Source: CAWCTD01 sp963798455 (GTDB lineage: Bacteria; Acidobacteriota; Terriglobia; Bryobacterales; Bryobacteraceae). From it: a DNA stretch of 64,000 nt. Positions within the stretch are counted from its first letter, which is position 1. The number at the start of each line of letters is the position of its first letter. Positions 1 through 8,575 of the stretch are shown one piece after another. A program made the position numbers and the translations under genes. Where the stretch lies: the NCBI GenBank assembly GCA_963798455.1, contig CAWCTD010000004.1, positions 682,001-746,000 of the forward strand, written 5' to 3'. The notes below the pieces were generated by a model. The model was not told the DNA's origin, searched no databases, and saw nothing but the letters and a program-made list of their open reading frames with translations.

Positions 1-90
1 TTCAACACCATCCACAACATTCTGGCGCTGACCCCGGTGGAGAACATCGTGGCGATGATGGACGCTCTCGGCGAATTCAACGGTGCATGA
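1..90 (+). CDS. UroD-like corrinoid methyltransferase, C-terminal end (partial)
   Basis: Only the last 29 codons are present, open from the window edge to the TGA at 88-90. The tail contains HNILALTPVENIVAMMDA, which resembles the C-terminal end of uroporphyrinogen-decarboxylase-fold methyltransferases (MtaA/MtbA-like), where a TP-ENI-AM-A signature closes the barrel. The stop overlaps the next start (ATGA), so this gene and the two that follow are probably one translation-coupled operon. The DUF1638 and RACo-like neighbours support a corrinoid methyl-transfer role rather than haem synthesis. The call is limited by the short visible portion. Confidence 0.6.
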   Translation, partial: FNTIHNILALTPVENIVAMMDALGEFNGA

Positions 91-791
91 GGCTGAAACT
101 GATCGCCTGTGAGGTTCTGTACCGGGAGGTCTGCGCCGCCGTCGCCCGGTCGGTGAATCAGATCGACCTGGAGTTTCTCCCAAAGGGGCTTCACGATCAT
201 GGGAGCAGCACCATGCGCGCCGGTTTGCAGGAGGCCGTGGACCGAGTGGACGGCGCGAGCTACGACGCCGTGACCCTCGGATATGCACGATGTGGCAACG
301 GGCTGGCCGGCCTTGTGGCTCGCTCTGTTCCGCTGGTCATCCCCCGCGCCCACGACTGCATCACGCTCTTCCTGGGAACCAGGGAGCGCTACCTCGACTA
401 CTTCCAGAGCCATCCCGGCGTCTACTTCAAAACCTCGGGGTGGATCGAGCGCGGGCAGTCCCTCGACCAGCAAATGAGCCTGTCCTATGAACATCTGGTC
501 GAACGCTACGGAGAGGAGAACGCGCGATACCTCCACCAGGAACTGACCAAGCACTATCGCCAGTTCACCTTCATCGAGATGGGGATCGAGCCCGACAACA
601 GGTTCGAGGAGCAGGCCCGCGCGGAGGCCGCTTCGCGGGGTTGGGAGTTCGAAAAAATAAGGGGAGACATGGGGCTGATTCAGCGGCTCGCGGACGGCCC
701 CTGGGGCGAGCACGAATTCCTCGTAGTGCCGGCCGGCTCGCGGGTGGTGGTGCGCGAGGACGACGCTATCCTCGGCGCCGAGCCGGCCTGA
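87..791 (+). CDS. DUF1638 domain protein, corrinoid-methyltransferase associated
   Basis: A 234-residue soluble protein matching the DUF1638 pattern: the N-terminal MRLKLIACEVLYREV, a GYARCGNGLAGL segment with a conserved Cys near residue 69, and the PRAHDCITLFLGTRERY block near residues 86-103. DUF1638 proteins have no settled biochemical function but are repeatedly found beside methyltransferases and corrinoid proteins. Here the start codon overlaps the upstream stop by four bases, and a RACo-like gene follows after 6 bp. There is no signal peptide or membrane segment. A role in corrinoid methyl-group metabolism is inferred from context only. Confidence 0.75.
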   Translation: MRLKLIACEVLYREVCAAVARSVNQIDLEFLPKGLHDHGSSTMRAGLQEAVDRVDGASYDAVTLGYARCGNGLAGLVARSVPLVIPRAHDCITLFLGTRERYLDYFQSHPGVYFKTSGWIERGQSLDQQMSLSYEHLVERYGEENARYLHQELTKHYRQFTFIEMGIEPDNRFEEQARAEAASRGWEFEKIRGDMGLIQRLADGPWGEHEFLVVPAGSRVVVREDDAILGAEPA

Positions 792-797
792 TCGAAC

Positions 798-2315
798 ATG
801 GAACAGGACGCTGGATCCATTCGAATTCTGCTGGAGCCGCTCGGGAAGGCCGTCCAGGCGCCGCGCGGTGCGCCGCTTCGGGACTTTCTGTTCTCGCACG
901 GCGTTGAGTTCCCCTGCGGGGGCCAGGGTCAATGCAAGGGTTGCCGCGTCAAGATCATTCGCGGCCATGTCCCGGTCTCACCCGATGAGGCGGTGCTGCT
1001 ATCGGCGGAGGAGATCGCCTCCGGGTGGCGTTTGGCGTGCCGGCTTCGACCCGAGGAAGACATCGCCCTGGAGATTGAACAGTGGGAGACGGTCATCCTC
1101 AGCGACAACACGTCCGTCGAGGCGGCCCCGCGCGAGGGACTGGGCGTGGCGGTGGACCTCGGCTCCACCACACTGGTCGCACAACTTGTGGATCTCGGAA
1201 GCGGCCACGTGTTGGGAGTGCGGACGTCCCTGAATCCACAAGCCGCATACGGCAGTGATGTGATGAGCCGCATCGAAGCGGCCCTGTACCGCGGCGCAGG
1301 CCCCGCCCTGACGGGGGTGATTCGCGGCCGGGTGGGCGAGCTCGTCACGGATCTTCTCGCGGAGGCGAGCCCCGGCGCCGGTTCACTCGCCGATGTCGTG
1401 ATCGTGGGAAACACGGTGATGCATCACCTGTTCTGCGGCTTCGATGTCGAACCTCTGTCGCACGTCCCTTTTCATACCGATCACGGCGGGCGGGCGCTGT
1501 TGCACGCCTCCGATCTGGGTTGGCGCCTCCCCGAAGAAGTCCCAGTCCGCTTTTTGCCTTGCCTGGGCGGCTTCGTCGGCAGCGACATCCTCGGCGGGAT
1601 TCTGGCGACGAGGATACACGAGTCCCAAGCGCTGGCGGGTCTTATCGATCTGGGGACCAACGGGGAAATCGTCTTCGGCGATCGGAACCGGCTCATTTGC
1701 GCCTCAACGGCCGCCGGACCAGCCTTCGAAGGCGGGCTTATCTCGACCGGAATGCGGGCCGCCACGGGAGCCATTTCGGAAGTCCACCCTGGACCCGCGG
1801 GCCCCGTCTGCCGCGTCCTGGGCGACGTACCGCCCCGAGGCATCTGCGGCAGCGGGTTGGTGGATGCCGTGGCGGTGGGTCTTGAACTCGGCGTCATTGC
1901 TCCCAGCGGAAGGCTGGCCGCCGGAGGACGTCCCTGGGTGCTGGCGCCTCCCGTAAGCCTCACCCAATCCGACGTGCGTGCGCTCCAGCTTGCCAAGGGG
2001 GCCATCGCCGCCGGAATCCGCATTGTGCTCGGCCGCCTTGGATCTCGCCCCGCGGATGTGGCGCGGCTCTTCCTGGCAGGCGCATTCGGCAACTACGTCA
2101 ACCGCGCCAGCGCCCGCCGCATCGGCCTGATCGATTTCCCGCTGGAATCGGTATCGCCGGCCGGCAACACAGCGCTGTTGGGGGCCCGGCTCGCTCTGCT
2201 CAATGACCCGGGCGGCGATTACGCCGATCTGCGCCGGCGCATTGAGCACATTTCGCTGGCCGTGGATCCGGAATTCCAGGAGATCTTCGCTCGCGAGATG
2301 CCCTTCCCCGCTTAG
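798..2315 (+). CDS. RACo-like ferredoxin/ASKHA ATPase (corrinoid activation protein)
   Basis: A 505-residue protein with an N-terminal plant-type [2Fe-2S] domain (about residues 5-95; C40-x5-C46-x2-C49 and C81) followed by a DUF4445/ASKHA-type ATPase domain. Diagnostic blocks are VDLGSTTLVAQLVDL near 120, VGNTVMHHLF near 203, LIDLGTNGEIV near 280 and the glycine-rich GICGSGLVDAV near 348. RACo proteins use ATP to reduce the inactive Co(II) corrinoid of methyl-transfer proteins back to Co(I). It is the third gene of the putative corrinoid operon. Its TAG stop lies exactly at the edge of a short terminal-inverted-repeat element. The family call is firm; the partner methyltransferase is inferred. 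Confidence 0.85.
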   Translation: MEQDAGSIRILLEPLGKAVQAPRGAPLRDFLFSHGVEFPCGGQGQCKGCRVKIIRGHVPVSPDEAVLLSAEEIASGWRLACRLRPEEDIALEIEQWETVILSDNTSVEAAPREGLGVAVDLGSTTLVAQLVDLGSGHVLGVRTSLNPQAAYGSDVMSRIEAALYRGAGPALTGVIRGRVGELVTDLLAEASPGAGSLADVVIVGNTVMHHLFCGFDVEPLSHVPFHTDHGGRALLHASDLGWRLPEEVPVRFLPCLGGFVGSDILGGILATRIHESQALAGLIDLGTNGEIVFGDRNRLICASTAAGPAFEGGLISTGMRAATGAISEVHPGPAGPVCRVLGDVPPRGICGSGLVDAVAVGLELGVIAPSGRLAAGGRPWVLAPPVSLTQSDVRALQLAKGAIAAGIRIVLGRLGSRPADVARLFLAGAFGNYVNRASARRIGLIDFPLESVSPAGNTALLGARLALLNDPGGDYADLRRRIEHISLAVDPEFQEIFAREMPFPA

Positions 2316-2447
2316 GGCTTATTGAAAAACCTGCCGGGCAAGTCAGGAGACATACCCCACGAGGACGCAGGTTGTCGCTCATTCCAGGTGTGGGATAAGA
2401 CTCCCGTCTTGTCCTGGCCCGCATTCGGGCAGGTTTTTCAACAAGCC
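2316..2447. repeat. MITE-like inverted-repeat element, copy A
   Basis: About 132 bp filling the gap between two convergent stop codons. Its ends are inverted repeats (GCTTATTGAAAAACCTGCC at the left, complement of GGCAGGTTTTTCAACAAGC at the right). A second copy lies at 31976-32108 in opposite orientation, nearly identical over the arms and most of the centre, including a shared GGGATAAGACTCCCGTCTTG block. It has no coding capacity. TA dinucleotides, belonging to the flanking stop codons, border the ends. It can fold into a long hairpin and may serve as a bidirectional terminator. Confidence 0.8.
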
Positions 2448-2448
2448 G

Positions 2449-3792
2449 CTACCGCAAGCTGAACTTCTTCATTTTGTAGCGCAGGGTGTCGCGCGTGATT
2501 TTCAACAGGCGGGCGGCCTGGGTCTGGTTCCCGTGCGTCTTCTCCAGCGCGCGGGTCAGCAAACCCCTCTCGCTTTCCTCGAGCGACATGCCTTCGTCGG
2601 GGATGTTGGGAGGCACGGGCGCCGCCGTCACCAGCCGCGGCCCCATTTGGCTGATGGCGATCGGAAGACTGGCGGCGGTGATGTGCGACCCCTCCTCGAG
2701 GATCATCGCGCGTTCGATCGCGTTGCGCAGCTCGCGAACGTTTCCCGCCCAGTCGTGCGCCAGCAGCAACCTGTGCGCCTCCTGGGTCATGCCCTCGATG
2801 TGCCGCTTGAATTTGTTGTTGTAGTGGTCGATGAAGAAAGCGACCAGCGGCGGGATGTCCTCCGGCCGCTCCCGCAGGGGTGGAATGGTGATGTGAATCA
2901 CGTTAAGCCGGAAGTAGAGGTCCTGCCGGAAGGCCCCCTCCTTGACCGCTTCCCGGAGGTTCTTGTTGGTCGCCGCCACCACGCGCAGGTCCAGCCTGAT
3001 GTCCTTGAGACCCCCCAGGCGGCGGAAACACTGCTCTTCGAGCACGCGCAGGAGCTTGGCTTGCAGCATCAGCGGAATCTCACCGATCTCATCCAGGAAG
3101 AGCGTGCCTTTATCGGCCAGCTCAAAGATGCCACGCTTCTGCTGGCGGGCGTCGGTGAAGGCGCCCTTCTCGTAGCCGAAAAGCTCGCTTTCGAGCAGCG
3201 TCTCCGGGATAGCGGCGCAGTTGATGGCGATGAAAGGCTCCGCCTGGCGCAGACTCTGGTAGTGCAAGGTCTTGGCGATCAGATCCTTTCCGGTTCCGTT
3301 CTCACCCTCGAGCAGGATGGTGGTGGCCTCACTGGCCGCCACGCGCCGCACGAAATTCAGCACATCGCGCATGCCCTGAGACTCGGCGACGACTTCTCGC
3401 TTCTCCGCCGTTGCTTCCTCGGTGATGTCCTTGATGCTGGCGACCGCGCCCCTCATGCGTCCGGCCTCGTCGAAGATCTGCCTGGTGCGGATGACCGCCA
3501 GCCGTTCGCGTCCGTTGTCCGTATGCAGCCGGACGGTGGAATTGTTCATGGAGGGCATGTCGGACAAGCCCACCAACATCCCGCAGCCGGGTTCGCACTC
3601 CTCGCACCGGAAAACCTGGCGGCACTCCCGGCCCACCATCTCCTCGGCTGTCATCCCGAGCAGTTTTTCAGCGGCACTGTTGACACCCACGATGACGAAA
3701 TCCTTGTCGTACAGCACCAAGGCGTCAGCGAGTTGGTCAAACACCGTTTCCAGCAATCCGCCGCGCTGCCAGTCGGGAACCAGTTTGGACAT
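2449..3792 (-). CDS. PAS-AAA-Fis sigma-54-dependent transcriptional activator
   Basis: A 447-residue enhancer-binding protein. It has an N-terminal PAS domain (about 10-125) with a four-cysteine cluster (C57, C63, C66, C70), a sigma-54 AAA+ domain (about 140-380) with Walker A GENGTGKD (163-170), GAFTDA (210-215, the GAFTGA loop with D for G) and Walker B LFLDEIGE (231-238), and a C-terminal Fis-type helix-turn-helix (about 405-447). The cysteine cluster suggests redox or metal-linked sensing, as in related PAS activators. It is transcribed divergently from the multihaem cytochrome operon, whose upstream region holds a GG-N10-GC promoter, so it is the likely regulator of that operon. Confidence 0.88.
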   Translation of the reverse strand: MSKLVPDWQRGGLLETVFDQLADALVLYDKDFVIVGVNSAAEKLLGMTAEEMVGRECRQVFRCEECEPGCGMLVGLSDMPSMNNSTVRLHTDNGRERLAVIRTRQIFDEAGRMRGAVASIKDITEEATAEKREVVAESQGMRDVLNFVRRVAASEATTILLEGENGTGKDLIAKTLHYQSLRQAEPFIAINCAAIPETLLESELFGYEKGAFTDARQQKRGIFELADKGTLFLDEIGEIPLMLQAKLLRVLEEQCFRRLGGLKDIRLDLRVVAATNKNLREAVKEGAFRQDLYFRLNVIHITIPPLRERPEDIPPLVAFFIDHYNNKFKRHIEGMTQEAHRLLLAHDWAGNVRELRNAIERAMILEEGSHITAASLPIAISQMGPRLVTAAPVPPNIPDEGMSLEESERGLLTRALEKTHGNQTQAARLLKITRDTLRYKMKKFSLR

Positions 3793-4000
3793 TTACGGGC
3801 CATCACTAGTATAGCAGTCACTTCGGGGGGGTGTGTGAAATCACCCAGCCCACAGTGTCGCCGTTGGTTGGGGTCAGCCGGTCGGCAATCGGGGGCTTGG
3901 TTGGGTGGTTTAACTCAATGCAGAGTCCAGCCTTGGGGGATTTAGCCCTTTGTTTCTAACAGAAGAAAGCCAGCTAATGGTTGAACTGTTCTTCCAGCGA

Positions 4001-4017
4001 TTGGTCTCAGGATTGCA
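4001..4017 (+). promoter_or_regulatory. Candidate sigma-54 (-24/-12) promoter of the cytochrome operon
   Basis: TTGGTCTCAGGATTGCA has the required GG-N10-GC spacing and a TTGCA -12 box. It sits about 40 bp upstream of the ATG at 4059, in a 266-bp divergent intergenic region whose other gene encodes a sigma-54 activator. The -24 box (TTGG) lacks the usual CAC extension, so this is a moderate match. Confidence 0.5.
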
Positions 4018-4058
4018 AACACCCCTTTCTGTAAGAGCCTAAGGGCAAGCTCCCAGGC

Positions 4059-4451
4059 ATGGAGACCATCCAACTAGCCATTGCGAACAGCGCTTACGCA
4101 GCCGCTTTGCGCGACTTACTGGTGCGGAATGCCGGGTGGAAGGTCCTGACTGTAGAATATCCCGACACGCAGGCCGGGGGAGTTGTGATCTTGGACTCGA
4201 TTGCGTTGGAGCGCCTTCCCTCCGCGATCCCCAATCCGGAGAGAGTCGTCCTGATTACGCAGAACGACCCGCAGCGTTTGTCTCGAGCCTGGGAGGCAGG
4301 CATCGTCTCGGTTGTTTTCGAGAACGATCCGATTAACACGGCCCTCCTGGCGGTCATGGCGGCTCGGCTACGGGTCCCCAAGGCTCCACGGCAAGATCCG
4401 GTTGCTCCGCCGGTGGCCGACAGCGCCAGGCTGGGACGGGGCAGAGAGTAA
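4059..4451 (+). CDS. Small receiver-like protein of unknown function
   Basis: A 130-residue soluble protein. The hydrophobic strand pattern (GGVVILDSIAL near 40-50, ERVVLITQNDP near 62-72, GIVSVVFENDP near 80-90) is reminiscent of a CheY-like fold. The C-terminal Lys expected in a true receiver is not evident, so it may be a pseudo-receiver or an unrelated Rossmann-like protein. It is the first gene downstream of the candidate sigma-54 promoter and precedes the cytochrome gene by 67 bp, so it is likely co-transcribed. The fold call is tentative and no function is assigned. Confidence 0.5.
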   Translation: METIQLAIANSAYAAALRDLLVRNAGWKVLTVEYPDTQAGGVVILDSIALERLPSAIPNPERVVLITQNDPQRLSRAWEAGIVSVVFENDPINTALLAVMAARLRVPKAPRQDPVAPPVADSARLGRGRE

Positions 4452-4518
4452 CAGTGGCCTTGCCATCCCTGGCCGGCACGCCGGAGGCCGATGATTTAGG
4501 TAGTCGGATGTCCTGGTT

Positions 4519-6204
4519 ATGAGGGGTTTGTTCGTCCGTTACACGTTGGGGCTGGTCTGGACGGGAGTTGTCATGGCCGGACTGGCGCTGGCACAAGATG
4601 CCGGGTGCTCGTCGTGTCACGAAGACGTGGCGAAGAAGATCAAGAGCAGCACCCACGCCACGTTGGACTGCTCGACGTGCCACCCGCGGCATGAGAAGTT
4701 CCCCCATCCGGCGGGAGTGCCCAAGCCTGAATGCGCCCAATGCCACGGGTCCGTGGCCATTTCGGAGGCGGAAGGCGTACACGGCGTGGCGCGCAGCCAC
4801 GGCAACCAGGCCGCGCCCGACTGTCTTGTCTGCCACGGCAGCCCGCACGAGACCCTGAGGCCTTCCTCCCAGCAGTTCCGGGAGAAGGTGCCGGCCACCT
4901 GTGGGATGTGCCACGACGACGTCGTGCGCCAGTACCTCGCCAGCGTGCACGGCAAAGCCCTGGCTGCGGGTGTGCGGAACGCCCCCTTATGCACCGATTG
5001 TCACGGTGAGCACGACATCATCCCCCCGCGGCAGGCAGCCTCGCCGGTGAACCCCAGCCACATCCGCGCTACCTGCGCCCGCTGCCATGGGGACGTGCGC
5101 CTGTCGCGCAGATTCGGACTTCCCCCCGACGTCGTGGTCAGCTTCGATGCTTCCTACCACGGTCTGGCGGGACGGACGGGTTCGGAGTCGGTGGCCAACT
5201 GCGCCAGTTGCCACGGTTATCACAACATCCTGCCCTCGTCGGATCCGAAGTCGTCCATTAACCCGAAGAACCTTCCGCGGACTTGTGGCAAGTGCCACCC
5301 CGGTGCGGGGACCCGCTTCGCCCTGGGCACCATCCACTGGCAGGCGGGGAATGAGGAGCCCGAGGCCGTGCGTTGGGTGCGCGGCCTTTACCTGGGGATC
5401 ATTCCGATTACGATCGGACTGATGCTGCTGCACAATCTGGCCGATTGGTTTTGGAAGCTTCGCCGCATGCGGCTCCAGCCCTTGGGCCAGGCCGGCCCGG
5501 CTGGCGCGTTCCCTGCCAGCCGCGCGCCCTGGCGGCCCGAGATTCGCATGTACCGCCCGGAGCGCATCCAGCACCTGTTGTTGCTGACGTCGTTCTCGGT
5601 GTTGGTCTGGACCGGCTTCGCTCTCAAGTACCCGGGCCAGTTCTGGTCCAGGCCTCTGCTTGCCTGGGAGACATGGTTTCCGGTGCGCGCCACCATCCAT
5701 CGAATCGCCGGAGGGGTACTGATTGGCGTCGCTCTGACGCACATGATCTCCCTCGTCGCCAGCCGCCGGTTGCGAGCGCACTGGCGCGACATGTGGCCGC
5801 GGGCCGGCGACGCGCGAGAGGGCCTGCTGAATCTTAGCTACCTGCTCGGACTGCGCTCGCGGAAGCCCAGACTCTCCTCCCACGGCTACGTCGAAAAGGC
5901 CGAGTACTGGGCGGTCGTGTGGGGCACGGCGGTGATGGCGATCACGGGTGTGATGCTGTGGGCCGTGAACTACACGCTGACCTGGCTGCCGAAAGAGTGG
6001 CTCGATGTGGCCACGAGCATCCACTTCTATGAGGCGGTCTTGGCCACCCTTTCGATTGTGGTCTGGCATTTCTACTTTGTGATCTTCGATCCGGAGGTTT
6101 ATCCCATGGACACCGCCTGGCTCACCGGCGAGAGCCCGCGAAGGCGCGATTCCCAACCCCCCGAAGGGCCGGCGGCCGGAGATCACGACTCCGCAAACCC
6201 ATGA
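4519..6204 (+). CDS. Nine-haem cytochrome c fused to a cytochrome b561-like membrane domain
   Basis: A 561-residue exported and membrane protein. A signal peptide ends near LALAQ (about residue 26). It is followed by nine CxxCH motifs in the periplasmic half (CSSCH, CSTCH, CAQCH, CLVCH, CGMCH, CTDCH, CARCH, CASCH, CGKCH; about 31-270). The C-terminal half (about 290-535) has several hydrophobic helices with conserved His residues, as in prokaryotic b561/NrfD-like quinol-oxidising subunits. This fits a module passing electrons between the quinone pool and periplasmic haems. Its stop overlaps the next cytochrome gene (ATGA). The terminal acceptor cannot be read from sequence. Confidence 0.85.
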   Translation: MRGLFVRYTLGLVWTGVVMAGLALAQDAGCSSCHEDVAKKIKSSTHATLDCSTCHPRHEKFPHPAGVPKPECAQCHGSVAISEAEGVHGVARSHGNQAAPDCLVCHGSPHETLRPSSQQFREKVPATCGMCHDDVVRQYLASVHGKALAAGVRNAPLCTDCHGEHDIIPPRQAASPVNPSHIRATCARCHGDVRLSRRFGLPPDVVVSFDASYHGLAGRTGSESVANCASCHGYHNILPSSDPKSSINPKNLPRTCGKCHPGAGTRFALGTIHWQAGNEEPEAVRWVRGLYLGIIPITIGLMLLHNLADWFWKLRRMRLQPLGQAGPAGAFPASRAPWRPEIRMYRPERIQHLLLLTSFSVLVWTGFALKYPGQFWSRPLLAWETWFPVRATIHRIAGGVLIGVALTHMISLVASRRLRAHWRDMWPRAGDAREGLLNLSYLLGLRSRKPRLSSHGYVEKAEYWAVVWGTAVMAITGVMLWAVNYTLTWLPKEWLDVATSIHFYEAVLATLSIVVWHFYFVIFDPEVYPMDTAWLTGESPRRRDSQPPEGPAAGDHDSANP

Positions 6205-7664
6205 CAGAACCTGCTCCGCTTCGCTCCCGACCGGGTGGCTGGTGGTCGCCCGTCATCCACCTCTCCAATAACGCGATCAGCCTGGCGGGCGTGATTCTGG
6301 TCACGTCCGCTACGGTCTTCTGGATCTTCTGGCTGCCTGAGAGCCTGGCGGGGACGGTACGCAATCCCTATCTGGGGATCCTGGGCTTTCTGGTCCTGCC
6401 CGCTGTCTTCCTCTTGGGGCTGGGGCTCATACCGATCGGCATCTATCTGCGATTCCGTTCGGAGAAAGGCAGGGGCGCTTATCCCACGGACTTCCCGCCG
6501 GTGAATCTGCGCAACCCGGATTTCCGGCGTCTGGTCTGGTTCGTCGTGCTTGCCACCCTGGCCAATATTGTCATCGCCGCCCAGGCCAGCTACAGCGCCG
6601 TGAACTACATGGACGGCGTGACCTTTTGCGGCCGGACCTGCCATACGGTGATGCAGCCGGAATACGCCGCCTATCAGAACTCGCCACACTCGAGGGTGGA
6701 GTGCGTCAAGTGTCACATCGGGCCGGGCGCATCCTGGTTTGTGCGCAGCAAGCTCTCCGGCGTCTATCAGGTGTTCGCCGTCACGTTCAATACCTATGAC
6801 AGGCCCATACCCACGCCGGTCCGCAACCTCCGCCCGGCGCGGGAGACGTGCGAGACCTGCCACTGGCCGGACAAGTTCGAACAGGACCGCCTGCGCATCC
6901 TCGAGAACTTTGGCGACGATGAGCACAACACGGTCACCAAAACCGTCTTGGTGATGCGCATCGGCGGTGGCCGGAGAGGCCCGGGAATCCACGCTAGGCA
7001 TCTTGGACCGGGCATCGTCGTCCGCTACAAGCCGGGCGACGAATCCCGTCAGAAGATTCCGTGGATCGAGTATTCCAGCGGCAACGGACAGGTGACCGCT
7101 TACGAGTCTCCGGACGTGAAGCCGGCGCTCCTCCAGGGCCTGCCGGTGCGGGTAATGGACTGCATGGATTGCCACAACCGCCCCACGCACACTTTTGAGT
7201 TACCCGAACGCGCCGTGGACGAAGCCATGTCAACCGGCCAGATCGCGCGCGACCTTCCCTACGTCAAGAAGCAGTCCGTGGCTATCCTTCGGGCCTCGTA
7301 TCCCAGCAACCAGGCGGCTACTTCCGCAATCCCTGCCGCCCTCGGGCGTTTCTATCGCGAAAGCTATCCGGATGTGTTCGCTAAGCGGCGCGCGGACATC
7401 GCCCGATCCGCGGCTGCCGTGGCTGCCATCTACAACCGGAACGTCTTCCCGGATATGAGGGTCACCTGGGGGACCTATCCCAACAACCTTGGGCACATGG
7501 ATTTCGTGGGCTGCTTCCGTTGCCATGACGATCAGCACAAGAGCAAGGACGGAAAGGCGGTCCCGCAGGATTGCACGGTCTGCCACCAGATCCTTGCCAT
7601 GGATGACCCGGCGCCGAAGATCCTGGTGGACCTGGGGCTGGCGCCGGCCCCGAGCCAGCAATAA
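6201..7664 (+). CDS. NapC/NirT-type membrane multihaem cytochrome c
   Basis: A 487-residue protein with three N-terminal hydrophobic segments (about 22-45, 56-80, 109-130) and six haem-binding motifs: one CX3CH (CGRTCH, near 141) and five CX2CH (CVKCH, CETCH, CMDCH, CFRCH, CTVCH). The region around CHTVMQPEYAAYQNSPHSRV and the following CVKCHIGPGASWFVRSKLSG is typical of the NapC/NirT/NrfH quinol dehydrogenase superfamily. It is translation-coupled to the preceding nine-haem cytochrome. It probably takes electrons from menaquinol and passes them to a periplasmic partner. The unusual first haem motif looks real, since the frame is intact through it. Confidence 0.87.
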   Translation: MTEPAPLRSRPGGWWSPVIHLSNNAISLAGVILVTSATVFWIFWLPESLAGTVRNPYLGILGFLVLPAVFLLGLGLIPIGIYLRFRSEKGRGAYPTDFPPVNLRNPDFRRLVWFVVLATLANIVIAAQASYSAVNYMDGVTFCGRTCHTVMQPEYAAYQNSPHSRVECVKCHIGPGASWFVRSKLSGVYQVFAVTFNTYDRPIPTPVRNLRPARETCETCHWPDKFEQDRLRILENFGDDEHNTVTKTVLVMRIGGGRRGPGIHARHLGPGIVVRYKPGDESRQKIPWIEYSSGNGQVTAYESPDVKPALLQGLPVRVMDCMDCHNRPTHTFELPERAVDEAMSTGQIARDLPYVKKQSVAILRASYPSNQAATSAIPAALGRFYRESYPDVFAKRRADIARSAAAVAAIYNRNVFPDMRVTWGTYPNNLGHMDFVGCFRCHDDQHKSKDGKAVPQDCTVCHQILAMDDPAPKILVDLGLAPAPSQQ

Positions 7665-7705
7665 TCGTGCAGAACTGGTAGTCTGTCACCGGATGGAGGC
7701 TCACA

Positions 7706-8575
7706 ATGCCGTCCCTGGCCAAGATTCTGCTACCGGTCGATTTTTCGGGCCGCTGCCGCGGAGGCGCCCGTTACGTGGAAGCGCTCGCTGCCCGTTTTGA
7801 CTCTGAAATCACGGTGCTGCACGTCCTGACGCCGCACTACGAGTTCAGCGCGCTGGAAGTCGGCGCCACGGTGCTGGACGACCTTTACACCGCGCGGACC
7901 GCGCAGGTGAAGAAGGAGCTGGACTCGCACCTCGCCCCTGAACTCGCCGGCCTGAACGTCAGGCGTGTCCTGCTCGAGGGCGACCCGGCCCGCAAGATCG
8001 TCGAGTACGCCCACGCGGAAGGCGCCGACCTGATCCTCATGCCGACCCACGGCTACGGCCCGTTCCGGCGCTTCATTCTTGGATCCGTGACCGCCAAGAT
8101 CCTCCACGACGCCGACTGCCCGGTGATGACCGGCGTGCACCTGGAGGAGGCGCCGCCGCTGGAGCCGGTCACATTCCGCCGGGTCCTGGTGGCCATCGAC
8201 CTCGGCCCCCAGAGCGCTCGCGCCCTGGAATGGGCGGCCTGGCTGGCCTCCGCCATGGGGGCGGCGCTGACGCTGGTCCATGTTACGCCGTCCCTGGAAG
8301 GGCGATCCGGGGAGTACTTCGACCCGGACTGGCGGGAGAACCTGGCCAGGCAGGCCAGAGAGCAGATCGGCAAAACTACGGAGCAAGCCGGCGCCAAGCC
8401 CGAAGTGGTGATCGAGAACGGGGACGCGCCCGGCGCCATCTGCTCGGTCGCGCAGAAGCTGCCGGCCGAGGTGCTGGTGATCGGCCGCGGCTCGGCGGCG
8501 GGCATGTTCGGCCGCCTGCGCACCAATGCCTACGCCATCATCCGCCAGTCGCCGTGCCCGGTGGTCAGCGTGTGA
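7706..8575 (+). CDS. Universal stress protein, tandem UspA domains
   Basis: A 289-residue cytoplasmic protein with two Usp repeats. The first (about 1-145) has the ATP-binding signature region MPTHGYGPFRRFILGSVT. The second (about 150-289) has the corresponding VIGRGSAAGMFGRLR, ending CPVVSV. GGAGG lies just upstream of the chosen ATG. It follows the cytochrome genes by 41 bp, so it may be read from the same promoter. Tandem Usp proteins are commonly linked to respiration and hypoxia responses. Its last 11 bp overlap the convergent CoA-transferase gene. Confidence 0.9.
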   Translation: MPSLAKILLPVDFSGRCRGGARYVEALAARFDSEITVLHVLTPHYEFSALEVGATVLDDLYTARTAQVKKELDSHLAPELAGLNVRRVLLEGDPARKIVEYAHAEGADLILMPTHGYGPFRRFILGSVTAKILHDADCPVMTGVHLEEAPPLEPVTFRRVLVAIDLGPQSARALEWAAWLASAMGAALTLVHVTPSLEGRSGEYFDPDWRENLARQAREQIGKTTEQAGAKPEVVIENGDAPGAICSVAQKLPAEVLVIGRGSAAGMFGRLRTNAYAIIRQSPCPVVSV

